From Fratercula arctica (lineage: Eukaryota; Chordata; Aves; Charadriiformes; Alcidae), in NCBI GenBank assembly GCA_947846985.1, contig CANTUZ010000005.1, positions 18,944,389 through 19,008,388 of the forward strand: a stretch of 64,000 bases of DNA. Direction: 5' to 3'. A program made the position numbers and the translations under genes. Below are positions 39,063 through 51,575 of the stretch, piece by piece (positions within the stretch are counted from its first letter, which is position 1; every line of letters begins with the position of its first letter). The notes beneath the pieces were generated by a model, which worked only from the letters and a program-made list of their open reading frames with translations, did no database searches and was not told where the DNA came from.

Positions 39063-41900
39063 ACGTGCTAAGACACACCCTCTGACAAACTCAGACAAAA
39101 AATGATGTTTCAAATGTTACCACTAACTCAGCTCACAGCCTGCAGAGAATGAAGCGGTGGGGGGTGAAGTCTGCAATATGTCATATAGAGCAAAATCTAA
39201 GTTCAAAGCGTGCTGTCACGGCTGAGGACCTGACTGTGGTTGGTGCTGGTGCTTTTCTCTGCTGCCCTGGCTCCATGCAAGGAATCGGGAGTCAGCAACT
39301 GTCCTCACGTAAGACAGAAGCAAACGGAGACACCACACACCCTCTGAGCACAGACAAATACAGTGCCTCGTAAGCTGGGTGGGAGGGAAGGCAGCATTAC
39401 AGGTAGACTAGAAATAATAGAGCAAGCTTCATGCTGAAAGCAGGGAATCTTTGTCATGACAACAGAGAGAGATGTTAAACTATACAACATGCGCAGGCAA
39501 TGTAAAGGTAGGCAGTATTCTGGGTCTCCTGCTCTCAGCAGGGAGGAACTGGCAGGACTGCAGCAGTGAATGATGGTTTATTTTTAACAACAGTTTCTAA
39601 AGCTGGAGCTGGTGATTTTGTTTGTTTGTCACTTTTTATTTCATCCAATGCTCTAGATGGATACTAGCTGCTTTTGCAAAATTTGTTTTTTTATTTATTA
39701 TTGTTTCTCCTTGAAGCAGGGACTGAAAATGCTGTGATAAGTAGACTGAAAGGTTCACTTAGTTTCAACTGCAGTTTCCCTAAGTGCTTCTGTGTCCCCT
39801 GCTGAACTGCTGTTTTGTAACGCTGTGGAGGTGGAGCACACTTTGGGGATATTCCACTGCTCTCCCCCTGCCTCCACCACACCACAGAAGAACCATTTTT
39901 CCTCTCCCTTCCCTTCACCTTTCCTTTCCTGTAAGGGGACAAGAACCACCAAGGAAGACAAATGTACCATCGTCTTCTTCAGGCCTTTTGTCACCAACCA
40001 AAATCTTGCAAATCTAAAGCATTAACTAAGCAGTTTCATGCTTTGCTCCTGCCCCACGTCCTTCAGGGTGTGTGAACACAGCTTGCTGCAGACTAACAAG
40101 CCACACAGCAAATGCTACACATTGTGGACTAATGTCGGGGGAGCGGAGGATCTAGAGCTGCAGCTCAGTGGTCTGAGGAAAAAGCTCTGCCAGTCTGTGC
40201 CCCTTAATAATGGGCAGTGAGCATAGAGGGCAAGCGTGACTAGGTAGGAGAAAAGAGGCTATCTAGGGAATCATGCAACACGAATGCTGGGCTTTGCAGT
40301 CCATAATAGGGGTGAGTCAGACTCTGAATTGCTGTGCTGCTATCTTGGTTACAGTAGATACTAATTCAGCTGGTCAGGTAAAGTGTGCTTTTAGGAGGCT
40401 AATAGGAGCAAGCATATTGAGGCTCTGGGACCTTTCCAGTCTTCACAGATGTTTCGCCCATCCTAAAGGGAAGAAGCACTTGTGAAACGCAAATCTACAG
40501 CACGGTCTGGGATACCAACCTCCTTCAGAGTTTGCTGGGGTGGGGGGATAGCACAATACTCTGAGCTGTTTGGCAGATCAGTGGGGCATTTTATTCTGCT
40601 GTGGTGCTTTCAGAGGCAGCTAAAGGCTCTGTGGTGTGGAAGGTCTGTTTCAAGCAGGCACCTTCCACTAGCTTTATAAAAACGTATGTGGAAACTTCTA
40701 ACAGACTGATTTCAAAAGAGGGAATAAAACATTGGGATGGAATGACACTGCTCCCTACCCTGCTTAAGCACCCAGCAGGATTTGAAAGTTTCCTTTAAGA
40801 GACAAAGTGCCCAACCTAGAGCCTACTACAATGAACTCAAAAGACACTGACACTGGAGGGTACCGGATCAGGACCTATGAGGCTTTTGGACTTGCACTGC
40901 CACACCTGCGAACTCTTAGTTGGTCTTCCTACATGGAGGTGAGTCAGAGAGGTAGTAAAGAGGGACAAGACTCAGTGCCTCCCCTTTCCTGAAGGGGTAG
41001 TTGACATGCAGCAAGGAGACAGGCAGTCCTCTGGGTGCTGGTGCGTGAGGTAGAACAGACACGGCTCTTCCCTTCGGTAGCTATACAGACCTGCAGTGCT
41101 GACAGTAACAACAGCTTGTTGTTGTCAGCTAACGAAGCAGCTATGATGATGGCAGTGTGCTGAGAGCAGACCCAGGCAGAGGCAGGGTGCCATTTTTAGG
41201 GTTATTTTATTCTGACTGGAACCGTGCTCCAGCCTCTTGGGAGCCGACCCTTTTCACTGAGCTTTCTGGAGGGAGCAGAGGAGCGGAGGTGAGATTCTCA
41301 GCCGACACATCAGAGCCAAGCTGTTCTCTGAACCACTCTTTGTTGCCGTCTCTTCACAAGCCTGCAGCCTCCGCTCCCTCCTCCCCTTCCCAAAAATAAA
41401 GCTCCGTGATGTAAAAACATTCCTTTGGGGCTGGAGGTGGAAAAACTAGGACACCACAGTTCAGAAAACGCTCAGCACTGCATGAAATATTCACTATCAA
41501 CCGAAACAGGTTTACCCGGAGGAGGGTATGATGAAGCGGGAACGGGGAATCAATTTCACTGTCCTATGGTTTGTTATTCTGGCTGCCTCTTCTATTCTCC
41601 AAATAAGCTAAGCTTTTTGGAAGCTTCTGTCTGACCTAATTCTCATTCCCTCACTTTTCAGGCCCTCTATCCCTCCTGTTTTATACGCAAATAAACATGC
41701 ATCCTAAAGGCATCCTTGCCCAATCCTAAATAGTGCTGCTGTCCAGAGCAGGGCTAATAATGTAATGATGCATCGGAGAGAGAAACAGAGCGCATGTGCA
41801 GCTGAGCAATCCATCATCTGTGCACCAGGGGGATGGGAAAGCACTGAGTACTGCCCCCCAGCCCCTGCAAAGGGCCTTCCTCTTGCCTTCGCAGAAACAG
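39063..41900. other. Intronic, nothing recognised
   Basis: Unique-looking sequence up to the minisatellite. There are only chance frames and isolated donor-like matches (for example GAG|GTGAGT at about 40938), with no partner exon. Confidence 0.55.
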
Positions 41901-41988
41901 CAAGAACAAAACAAAGGTTGCAAGAACAAAACAAAGGTTGCAAGAACAAAACAAAGGTTACAAGAACAAAACAAAGGTTACAAGAACA
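41901..41988. repeat. 20-bp minisatellite, 4.4 copies
   Basis: Unit 'caagaacaaaacaaaggttg' at 41901-41920 and 41921-41940, then with a final A at 41941-41960 and 41961-41980, followed by a partial unit to 41988. The copies differ only at the last base, so the expansion is recent. A 20-bp unit shifts frame each copy, yet no stop falls in one forward frame, so an open reading frame crosses it. I do not regard that as coding. Confidence 0.97.
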
Positions 41989-44900
41989 GCTATTTCTTTC
42001 CTCTCTGCTCTTCAAATGTTGCACTTCAGGATTGGGAGTGAATCAAAATGCTTCTCTCTGTAACTGATTACCAAGTTTTTTATACCGTTTTTTTCTCAAT
42101 GCAAATGACAGGAAGAATCCTGGGAAATATGGAAGGCGGGAGAAAAGGCTCTGGTGACATATCAGCCTCATGTGTTCACATTCTACCTGCTGCAGTTACA
42201 GGTTTCAGTGCAGTCACAGCCTGAAGCAAAATTAACTGGGTGACTTTGTGTCCAGGTATACGGGTTCAGCCACAGCACCAGAGATAAAAAATCCCAATGA
42301 GGTGTTCAGACAGTGCAATGGGAAACGGGAGAAGATCAGGAAGGCGATGAGAAGGATGACATGAACTAAATCTGTGGTTCCCTGCAGGTATCCCAGGATG
42401 GGAGATCAAGTCAAAGCCAAAATGCCCAGGCAGAGCTGCAAGGGAGAAAGATCACGTTCCTCTGCCTGCAATACAACCCTCAGACTCTCATAATTCCCAA
42501 CAGGAACTTAACCCCTACCAGGATTTTCAGCATTCAGTGCATTCAGACAACACATATGGGAAATCACACATTTAATTTTTTTTCAATGAGCTCTCACAGA
42601 GAATGGGGCTTATACACAAAGCCCAGCTCCCATACATTGACAGCTTAAAAAAAAGCTACAACTGAAAGCTAATCTGCAATGAATACATTTTCCGCTCAAC
42701 CAAACCCCAAACACATTTTATCAAACAAAGGAGCTCTTTAAATGATCACCTGCTCCAGAGGGCATTTTCCTAATGGCGAAGAGCATGCGCACTCAATCCT
42801 TGTTACACTACAAGTGAACAAGGAGCTGTATCTTCCTACCAAAACAGGGAAACCACAGGGATGCTATGCTCATCTCACTTGATGGACGGTACCTTCTCCT
42901 GCCTTCACAGCTGGAGCTGCTTTGTTGTACACTTGATGGGATAACACGGTGCATCCCTCTGAGACCTCTGAACAGGCACAATGGGCCTAAAGCTATGGCC
43001 AAACAGAGCAGTAATATGTGTAACCTGGTTATGAAAAGTCATTACCAAATTTACCAACACCATACTCAGCTGAGTCTGGTCTTATAATTTAATGCTTTGT
43101 ACTGATAAAATCAAATTTTTTACATATTTATATATTATCACTTTATTATTCGTATTTTGATATGGCCGGATTTAACATCATGCCTTTGTTTTGATACCCG
43201 TAAGTACAAAAATAGACAGTTCTAGCCTTACTGAGACTGGGAAAGCAGTTAGAGGTGGAGCTTAGATTAGGGGTCTGGCTGGTCCAGAGGTTTCCCAGCA
43301 GATGCCAGCAGACGCTGTTTATGGAAACACACTAACAGAGCAAGCAAGGAGTGAGCCTTCCCTAGTTTCTCTACTCCCTTTGGCTTCTGGCAATCAGCAA
43401 GGACCACTTGACCCGGCACGTCTATCCAACCATCTCTCTTTAACTCTTGAACCTACACATGCTTTAGGCTCCCATTATTTTGCCGTTTCATGGTGTGGGT
43501 TTTGTTCATTTGTAAACCCTCTACTTCAATCATTTAATTGATTTCCCACTCATTCTGGCAGGCCATTCCCTAATCGCTTCTCAAAACCAATGTTCTCATG
43601 ATAGGCCCATGGTCAACAGTAGCCAGGACAAGGACTCATGTTTCAAAGAGTATTTGGGAAATGAGATGAAGGCTACTTCCCAGTACCCATTTTTTATCTT
43701 TTTCCTAGGAGTTCACTCACTTCAAGAATTCCACTCACTAAAAGCAGTAGTGTTTTCTGATAAGTGAAACTACACAATAAATGACTGTATATGTTTGTCT
43801 TTCGTTTTTCTCTGTAAGGACAAAGAAATCTTCTTCCATTCATTAATGGGAAGTTCCTAAATGATAATGCATTAGGTCTCTTCACTGATGCTTTTCTAGA
43901 GAAGTAATCGTTGGAAAGAAGAGAAGAGTCTGTAATCAGTAGCAGATTACAATGGAGTGAATGGATGGATAACAGGTAAATGCTGTGCCTAGTTGAGATG
44001 GAGGAAGAGGACTGGTGCAAAAAAGTCACAGTGAATTAAGCTGATAAATATGTGCTCTGAAATAAAGATCTAGGGTTTTTTACTACCTGCTGCTTGTATT
44101 TGCTTTAGGAATAAAGTTGGCCTTTATGATCTGAAAATTTGCTCTTTTACTTTAATTAAAATATACGACAACAGTTTTTAAAGAGGTGCTCCATTTGAAA
44201 AAGGTCGGTTCTATGCTGTGCCCCTAGAGGGCTGCAGTGGAAGGTGCTATCGGTGATAGCATCAAGGAAGACCACCAGCTGAATAGTAATAGTATATTTG
44301 AGGAATTGCACATCTTCACTGCACAGGCAGACCTCTTCAGACTAGGCTTCTCACCAGGGGATGGTGTATTTGCTCTCTATACAATGTCAGGAATATGAAG
44401 AAGTCACATGGCCACTGTTCCATTCAAAATTACAGTCTCTGCAGGATATAAACAAGCAAAGCCTTACTACCTGCATGAACCACTATGCGGATTGGTTCTG
44501 GTGGCTTCTGCAAGAAAAATCAAGACTGCTCCCAGGGGCTTACAAATTGCTTAAAGAGACACCGTCTAATTCCTACATACTCTGCAGGACTTATTAAAAT
44601 CCTCCAGGAGACAGCCACAAGCACAATTAGAGTTGGTTCCAGTAGCACACAGCTGCATCCTGTGATAAGCAGGGGATTGAGTGCATGGCAACACAATTTG
44701 ACTCAGCCAAAATGGCTATCAGAGGGACTGATCATCACTATCTTCCCTTCTACTTGCAGTATGCTGTCACTGTGCTGGCAGCAACAAACCTCATAGGGAA
44801 TAAGCACACCTGGGACAGGGCAGAATTTGGCAGGCACCTGGAACTCAGCAGATGTCAGGTGTTTTATATAGCATGCATTTTCCCTGGAAAGTCTGTCCAT

Positions 44901-45188
44901 TTGGATAAATTTTCACTGACATAAACGGAGACACCAGCCCTGCTCTCTTCCACCTGCTAGCTGCATTATTTGGGACCACCTGGCCACCACTGATTTTTTT
45001 ATTTATTTGTGAGGAATCTTCTTTGAGAGAGGATCTACGCCCTTCTGTCTCCAAGAAGGAATCATCACTGCACGTTCCTTCAGTCAACAGCCAGTGGTAT
45101 GCCTTCATCCATTAACAGCAGGCACAGAGGCCAAGCTGAGCTGCCGACCTTGAATTTAGGGCCCTATGACATTTCACCAGTCAAAATG

Positions 45189-45239
45189 CCCCAAAGTCTT
45201 TTGGGCCCTTACGCAGTCTAAAACCAAAAGAGTTTGGGG
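45189..45239. other. Short inverted repeat (hairpin), origin unknown
   Basis: Arms 45189-45204 (CCCCAAAGTCTTTTGG) and 45224-45239 (CCAAAAGAGTTTGGGG) pair over 16 bases with one internal mismatched pair, around a 19-base loop. A closely related palindrome, CCCCAAGTCTTTTGGGG, lies at about 18885-18901. The arms are short for a microRNA precursor, so remnants of a palindromic transposon are equally likely. Confidence 0.6.
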
Positions 45240-45734
45240 TTTCTGGGGCACAAACAAGAGGATGTAAGGTGAGCAGAAGAAAGATCAGTCTCAACCTTAG
45301 GTAAGATTTCAATGGATGGATGGATGAAGCTTCATTTGACTTATATAGGCCACACCAGACCTGCGTCTCCTAGTCATTCGGCTCCCTGTCCTCTCTAGTG
45401 CCAAGGTAGTTTTCCAGGTAAGGGAGAACACGTTGCACGTGAATAATGGCAGTCTATTGCTGACTGATTCCTTACACATGAAAAAGTGGTCTGATGTCAC
45501 CTAAAAATATTTTAAGTAATACCTGAAAAGCATCTGAAGTGAAAACCTTGGGAGTTTGTTTGCTTTTTAACTTTGGGCTAGCAACTTATGTCTCCCTACA
45601 AACTGGGAACAATAATACTTAATTTGTAGGAAAGTGATATAGTTTCATTCATGAATTCTTCATGGGATTCTGGTGGAGATTCATTCACAATTTCTTGCAA
45701 AACGCTGTGAAACTCTGTTGAAAAGCAATGCTCA

Positions 45735-45880
45735 AGCAATGTGATACAGGGGAAAGGCATTATGCCAGGAGCAAGACGACCTGGTGTCTTCTCTAACTCT
45801 GCCATTTACCTTGCATGGGATGCCAGCTACATCACTTCACTTGATCTATCCTTTAATTTACTATTGAGAGGGTTAATTTT
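45735..45880 (+). repeat. MIR-like remnant (5' to central part)
   Basis: 'gacctggtgtcttctctaac' and 'tctgccatttaccttgcatg', then 'atcacttcacttgatctatc', follow the MIR order CTGG.TTCTAACTCTGCCACTAACTAGCTGTGTG ... CAAGTCACTTAACCTCTC. Diverged. Confidence 0.5.
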
Positions 45881-46618
45881 TGAAGTAAGGATTGCCTACT
45901 TCTATCTGTTTGTACAATACCACATGCATGCTTCAGCCAAGTCTATGCTAAATAACACAAATAATAATTTCAGATACTATCGTCTGTGCTGTATCATTCT
46001 GTTCATGTATTTTAGATAGAAAAGATACTGGATTAGTAAGTGTCGATCAGAAATATAGAAGGCCAGCCCTTCTGCAGCTGCCCAAGGAGAGCTCTGGAGA
46101 TAAATAGCTCAGCTATTTCTAACTGGCACATATTGTTCTATAGGATTATTAATGCCTGCTGCAAACTTGGCTTCCAGTGGGTGCCTTCTCTGGGATCAGT
46201 GGGTGTTCACAAAGCTTTTCCTTTGCAGAAGGTGTTAACAGCACTGCTTACAAGCAATATCCCCAGTGTCTGTATTGTCATGGGGATTTCTGCAGATGGC
46301 TCACAGTGATGACTGTTAGTAATTTATTACCATTCCTTGCTCTTCTTCCTTCTTTTCCCTCTACGCAGGCTCTTTCTAACATTGACCCTCCTTTCCTTTA
46401 TCTGTAGCAGATAACCTGCAAGAAGCCCTGGCAAAGGGGGGATGCTAGTCCAAATGAGATGGACACAGCACCTCAGACAGGTGCACAGCTCAGGGGCAAG
46501 TGACAGCACAGTCTTAAGTCAAATGCGTCAGCCCTGGATTAGATAAACTGGCAGCCAGCCACCAAGATAAAGTGCCTGCCTCTGAATTCAGCAATGTCAA
46601 TTGTCACAAAGTTAAAAA

Positions 46619-46637
46619 GGGAGGGAGGGAGGGAGGG
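46619..46637 (+). repeat. (GGGA)n tract, G-quadruplex motif
   Basis: Five GGG runs each separated by one A, which meets the usual G-quadruplex pattern on the plus strand, the template strand for BRSK2 transcription. Confidence 0.85.
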
Positions 46638-47999
46638 AGTGGACGGCACAAACTGGTGAACACATGCAGGTGAACCAAACTGGATAGATAAAAAAAGAAG
46701 ACAAGGATGATGCATGCTAAACATACTTCACTACTGCAAGCTCTGTCCTCCTGACCTTGGCCAATGATTAACGTTACTTTAGAGCATATTCAGGTCTGTT
46801 CTTAATATGAATCCCTCTGGCCTGGAACTGGGACAAATGCCACTCAGGCTGCATGGAAGAATCTGTGAGGAGTGGAATGCATCTTTATTGCCATTTAAAT
46901 AATTTTGTTTCTGGCTCAAGTTTATGCCTGAATTTCATGCTGTGCAACTTTCTTTCTCTGGAACAGATACCACACCTCTCCATTGCAAAAACAAACGGCA
47001 GATCCAAGCTGGTCATGCTCCTTGAATAAAGTGGAGGAAAACCAGGGTGGAGAGAAGAGCTGCTGAAACATGCAAGATCTTTCCTTACCTGTTATTCTCC
47101 CTGACAGGTTAAGATGCAGCTACCAAGCTATTTGCAAGACACAAAGAGCCCAAATCTTAGTTTACCCGAAAAATCTGCATGGTGCAAGTTGTTGGGAAAT
47201 TCAGGACTTCAATAAGAGAAGCAGGAAGGACTGCAGTATGCTGGAAAATGGCAGCCTGGAGCTACAGGACTGAAGTCATGGCGAAGTTCCTGACCCAGAG
47301 CCTGATGCAAGGCTGCAAGAGAATCTGTCTGAAAGCAATTTGTGCATCTCTGGACTATAGTGTGTCTAGCACTAGCTAAATCACAAACCAACCAAATCTG
47401 CCAGAATATTTCAAAGGAAATAGCAGCCACTGGGTCTGAAACTTACTCTTTTTACTTGCTGTTCTTCCTGAGATTTGCTTTGACACATCTACAGTTGTAG
47501 AATCTACTCCCTTCCCCTCCTCTGCTTTCTTCCCTTTTTTACTTCACAATGATAGGTAAATCACAAAGAATGGAGCCTTCTGAGTTCTGCCCAATATATT
47601 TCTAATCTACCTCATAGTCTCCCAATATTCCAGCAAAATCAAGGATGCCCCAAACAGGGAAGAGCAGATCCTTAAGGAATACACTAAGAAAAAGCATCTC
47701 AGCATGAGCACAGCAGTCATTCACTAAACTCTAGTCACAGCTGACCACTACCTCCCATGCAAACATGGCATGTGCCTGGCCTAAGACAAAAATCTGAGCG
47801 CTCTTCCCTAGGGAGCACTACCATCAATTTGTCACCATTCTCTACATGCACCTGGGCACCAGCTATTTACACCAGTTGGCACTTCCAGTCATCCAAATAC
47901 TTCACATAATTCATAAGCCTAAAGCAGTAAACACCCACCTTCCTGCCATTTATATCTTTCCCCGGGAGAACTCAGCTCAGACACAGCATTAAGGTTTCT

Positions 48000-48103
48000 G
48001 CTTTTTACCCAATTTTCCAGCTGGGTTAGCTGAGGCATGCTGAGGTCAAGTGACTCGCCCAAGGCCACACAGCCAGCTGCTTAGCCAGCACTGCATCCCA
48101 GGC
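48000..48103 (+). repeat. MIR/CORE-SINE-like remnant
   Basis: 'gttagctgaggcatgctgag', 'gtcaagtgactcgcccaagg' and 'ccacacagccagctgcttag' are close to the MIR core (AACTGAGGC ... GGTCAAGTGACTTGCCCAAGGTCACACAGC.AG). One of the clearer old SINE copies here. Confidence 0.68.
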
Positions 48104-49320
48104 GCCGCCAGTCCTGCAGACATTTGCTCCAGCCGCCGGACTGTGAGGCTTCCCTCTGAATTGTCACATGGTGCACACAACACCTACAGGCCAAAGGAAT
48201 CTTTGTCTTTGACTTCCAGCTAGAAGAGGCACAGGAAGGGAAGGAAGTGAGCAGGAAGCAGTGTGGTGGGGATGTAGCTGTAATGAGGGCAGGCGCAGGT
48301 GTGGGAATTCTCATTTAGGAGACAAACAGCTGCTCTTGGTGACAGATAGAGCCTATAACTGATTAGCTTTAATAAGAATGACACTTAAGTATGCATTAGA
48401 GCCTCAGACAGAGAGATCCATGTAGCTTGCTAAAGATGTGCCTTTCACAGCCCCCAAAAACAGTGAGTATTGATGGGAAATCAGGTTTACACTGTGCTAG
48501 GGACTCTTCAAATGGCTGACCTCAGTTCACAGGAAAAGCAGCTCCCACGGAGAAGAAAGAGAGGTAGAAGCTGCATCGTGCTCAAGCTATGGGTTTTACT
48601 AGCGACACAGATAACTGGAAGAGAAAACTTCACAGACTGTGCTCAGAGACTTCTCTTGCCTTTCAGGAGAAGCCCAGCTAATTACATTCATACATTTATT
48701 TAAAATACATAGAGCAAAATGTGTCAAATAAATAAGAGGGAGGGTGGCAACACAAATTAAAGACAAACCTGCTCTGCTCCAAAGCAGCGCTCCCCGACAC
48801 CTTATTCACTCTCCCCGAGCACCAGATCAGATTACAGGAAACAGCCTATTCTCTTCTTAGGATAAATAACCTTGTCGCCCAAAACCAGGAATAGATTTAC
48901 TAGGGGTTGTAATTGCAATCGCAGTCCTACCCCTTACCTTCATCTGATTAGCGCCTCCCAGTGTGCCTTCTGTGCTCCCAGGCACATGATGTAGTTGCAA
49001 TCATATGGCTGCACTTACTATGAACTGGGAATGTGACTGGGAACCTCACAAAATTTCAGACCAGCCACAAGAGAAATACTGTTCTTGACTGCCACTGCGC
49101 CACACCAATGATTAAAATACAGACCTGAGAGGCAAGACTCTAGACAGGTTTCTTTTTTGACTTCCAGGAAGGTCAAAAAAACCCACCAACCTTCCCAAAA
49201 CCAGCCACCATTGAGGGCCATAACAAGGTTAGGCTGCTAGCACCACCCTCTTACCTTCACTGGTCTGTCAACTGGACTTGTGTCCAGGTACCCACTTTAC
49301 TCATTTTACTCGTTCAGCAG

Positions 49321-50995
49321 AATCAACACTGGGAAACATAGTGACCAAGGATGAGGAAAAGGCTAGGGTACTTAATGCCTGCTTTACCAGTCTTTAATAG
49401 TGAGAACAGTTGTTCTCTGGGTACCCAGCCCCCTGCACTGGATGACAGGGATGCGGACCAGAATGAAGCCTCCATAATCCAAGGGGAAATGGTTAGCAAG
49501 CTACTACACCACTTAGATGCACACAAGTCTATGGGGCTGGATGGGATCCACCCAAGGATACTGAGCGAGTTGGCCCAAGCTCTCACCAAGCCACTTTCCA
49601 TCATTATCAGCAGTCCTAGCTAACCAGGGAGGTCCCAGTTGACTGGAGGTTAGCAAATGTGATGCCCATCTACAAGAAGGGCCAGAAGGAGGATCCAGGG
49701 AACTACACGCCTGTCAGTTTGACTGTGGTGCCGGGGAAGGTTATGGAGCAGATCATCTTGAGTGCCATCACATGGCACACACAGGACAACCAGGTGATCA
49801 GGCACAGTCAGCATGGGTTTAGGATATCTGCCATAGAGGGCAGATCTCCTTCTATGACAAGGTGACCCGCTTAGTGGACAATGGAAAGGCTGTGCATGTT
49901 GTCTGCCTTGACTTTAGTATAGCTTTTGACACCATTACCCACAGCATTCTCCTGGGGAAACTGGCTGCTCATGGCTTGGATGGGCATACACTTCGCTGGG
50001 TAAAAAACTGACTGGACAGCCAGGCCCAAAGAGTTGAGGTGAATGGACTTACGTCCAGGAGGTGGCCAGTCACAAGCGATGTTCCCCAAGGCTCAGTATT
50101 AGAGCCAGTTCTGTTTGATATCTTTGCCAATGAGGGGATGAGGGGATCGAGTGCACCCTCAGTAACTTTGCAGACGACTCCATGTTGGGTGGGAGTGTTG
50201 ATCTGTTTGAGGGTAGGAAGGCTCTGCAGAGGGATCTGAACAGGTTGGATCAATGGGCCAAGGCCATTGGTATGAGGTTCAACAAGGCCAAGTGCTGGGT
50301 CTTGCACTCAGGTCACAAAACCCCCATGCAGCGCTACAGGTTTGTGGAAGAGTGGCTGGCAAGCTGCCCGGCAGAAAAGAACCTGGGGGTGTTGGCCAAT
50401 GTTAGCTGAATATGAGCCAGCAGTGTGCTCAGGTGTCCAAGAAGGCCAGCAGCATCCTGGTTTGTATCAGAAATAGTGCGACCAGCAGGACTAGGGAAGT
50501 GACCATCCCCCTGTACTCAGCACTGGTGAGGCCCAACTTCAAGTACTGTGTCCAGTTTTGGGCCCCTCACTACAAGAAAGACATTGAGGTGCTGAAGTGT
50601 GTCCAGAGAAGGGCAACAAAGCTGGTGAGGGGTCTGGAGAACAAGTCTTATGAGAAGCAGTTGAAGGAACTGAGGGCGTTTAGTCTGGAGAAAAGGAGGT
50701 TCAAGGGAGACCTTATTGCTCTCTATAACTACCTGAAAGGTGTAGTGAGGTGGGGGTCGGTCTCTTGTCCCAAGTAACAAGCGATAGGACAAGAAGAAAT
50801 GGCCTCAAGTTGTGCCAGGGGAGGTTTAGATTGGGTATTAGGAAAAAATTCTTCACTGAAAGGGTTATCAAACATTGGAACAGGCTGCCCAGGGAAGTGG
50901 TTGAGTCACCATCCCTGGAGGTATTTAAAAGACATGTAGATGTGGTGCTGAGGGACATGGTTTAGTGGTAACTTGGCAGTGCTAGGTTAATGGTT
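49321..50995 (+). mobile_element. CR1 LINE, about 1.67 kb, spanning most of reverse transcriptase; 3' tail missing
   Basis: The longest mobile element in the window. In order on the plus strand: HLDAHKSMGLDGIHPRILSE (49522-49581), PIYKKGQKEDPGNYTPVSL (49665-49721), the A motif LDFSIAFD (49909-49932), the B motif VPQGSVLEPVLF (50081-50116), and the FADD catalytic box (50167-50178) in a shifted frame. The C-terminal [20 protein letters not shown] and [20 protein letters not shown] segments follow, the latter ending near 50937. Inactivating changes include a TGA at 50009-50011 (after WVKN) and a deletion between the B and FADD motifs that shifts the frame. The 5' end is truncated. Unusually, the copy stops at about 50995 ('gtgctaggttaatggttct') without the GGACTCGATGATCT...ATTCTATG tail. 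Confidence 0.95.
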
Positions 50996-51575
50996 CTATC
51001 ACAAGTGAACTCTGCAGCTGCACCTCAGCCACTCCCATTCACTGTCCAGCTTATCAATTTAAACCACAGATAATGGTAAGCTAATGTGCCTGATGGGCCT
51101 CCTCTTCTGCCAGGTCTGCAATGGGAACAGTAATGAGCAGTAAAAGGATGTTAATATCTTAAACCACTGCAGCCATTTGCTTAGTGATGCAGGAGGCCAG
51201 AGCCCCTAGTCCCACTTGGTGGGAGGCTGTTCTAACTGCTGCCTGATAAATTGGATTATCAGTAAAAAAATCTGGAGATTTTTTCTTTTCTCCCACACTT
51301 GGCCTCTGTCTTGAGCAGAATATCCTTAAAAAACATACGTTGATTTAGCACATTATTGATCCATGAGAGAAAGAGAAGAGCTGAGAAGCAGAAGTTTAAG
51401 ACATCATGCCAAAGCCAAATGCTACCAGAAAGCATGTGACTGCAAGAGAAAAGGTCTTAGTTCCTTTTAAGCTGCACAGTCCACAAGCTACGAGGAAAAG
51501 CTTCCAGACCTCCTTCTGATTGCTACCCTCATCCTTTACACTACAACGCTATTTCTGCATCTTCAGTCTTTATTT

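Larger units (their letters stand above)
41989..49320. other. Intronic, three small old repeats only
   Basis: Apart from the hairpin (45189), MIR-like copies (45735, 48000) and the GGGA tract (46619) I recognise nothing. No exon is evident. Confidence 0.55.

Noticed and set aside
40807..40992. Donor-like GAG|GTGAGT on the plus strand near 40938 as a nested exon
   Set aside because: No matching acceptor or recognisable peptide. Single donor matches are frequent by chance.
41704..42067. Repeat-containing open frames over the minisatellite
   Set aside because: The 20-bp unit lacks stops in several frames, so openness there is not evidence of coding.
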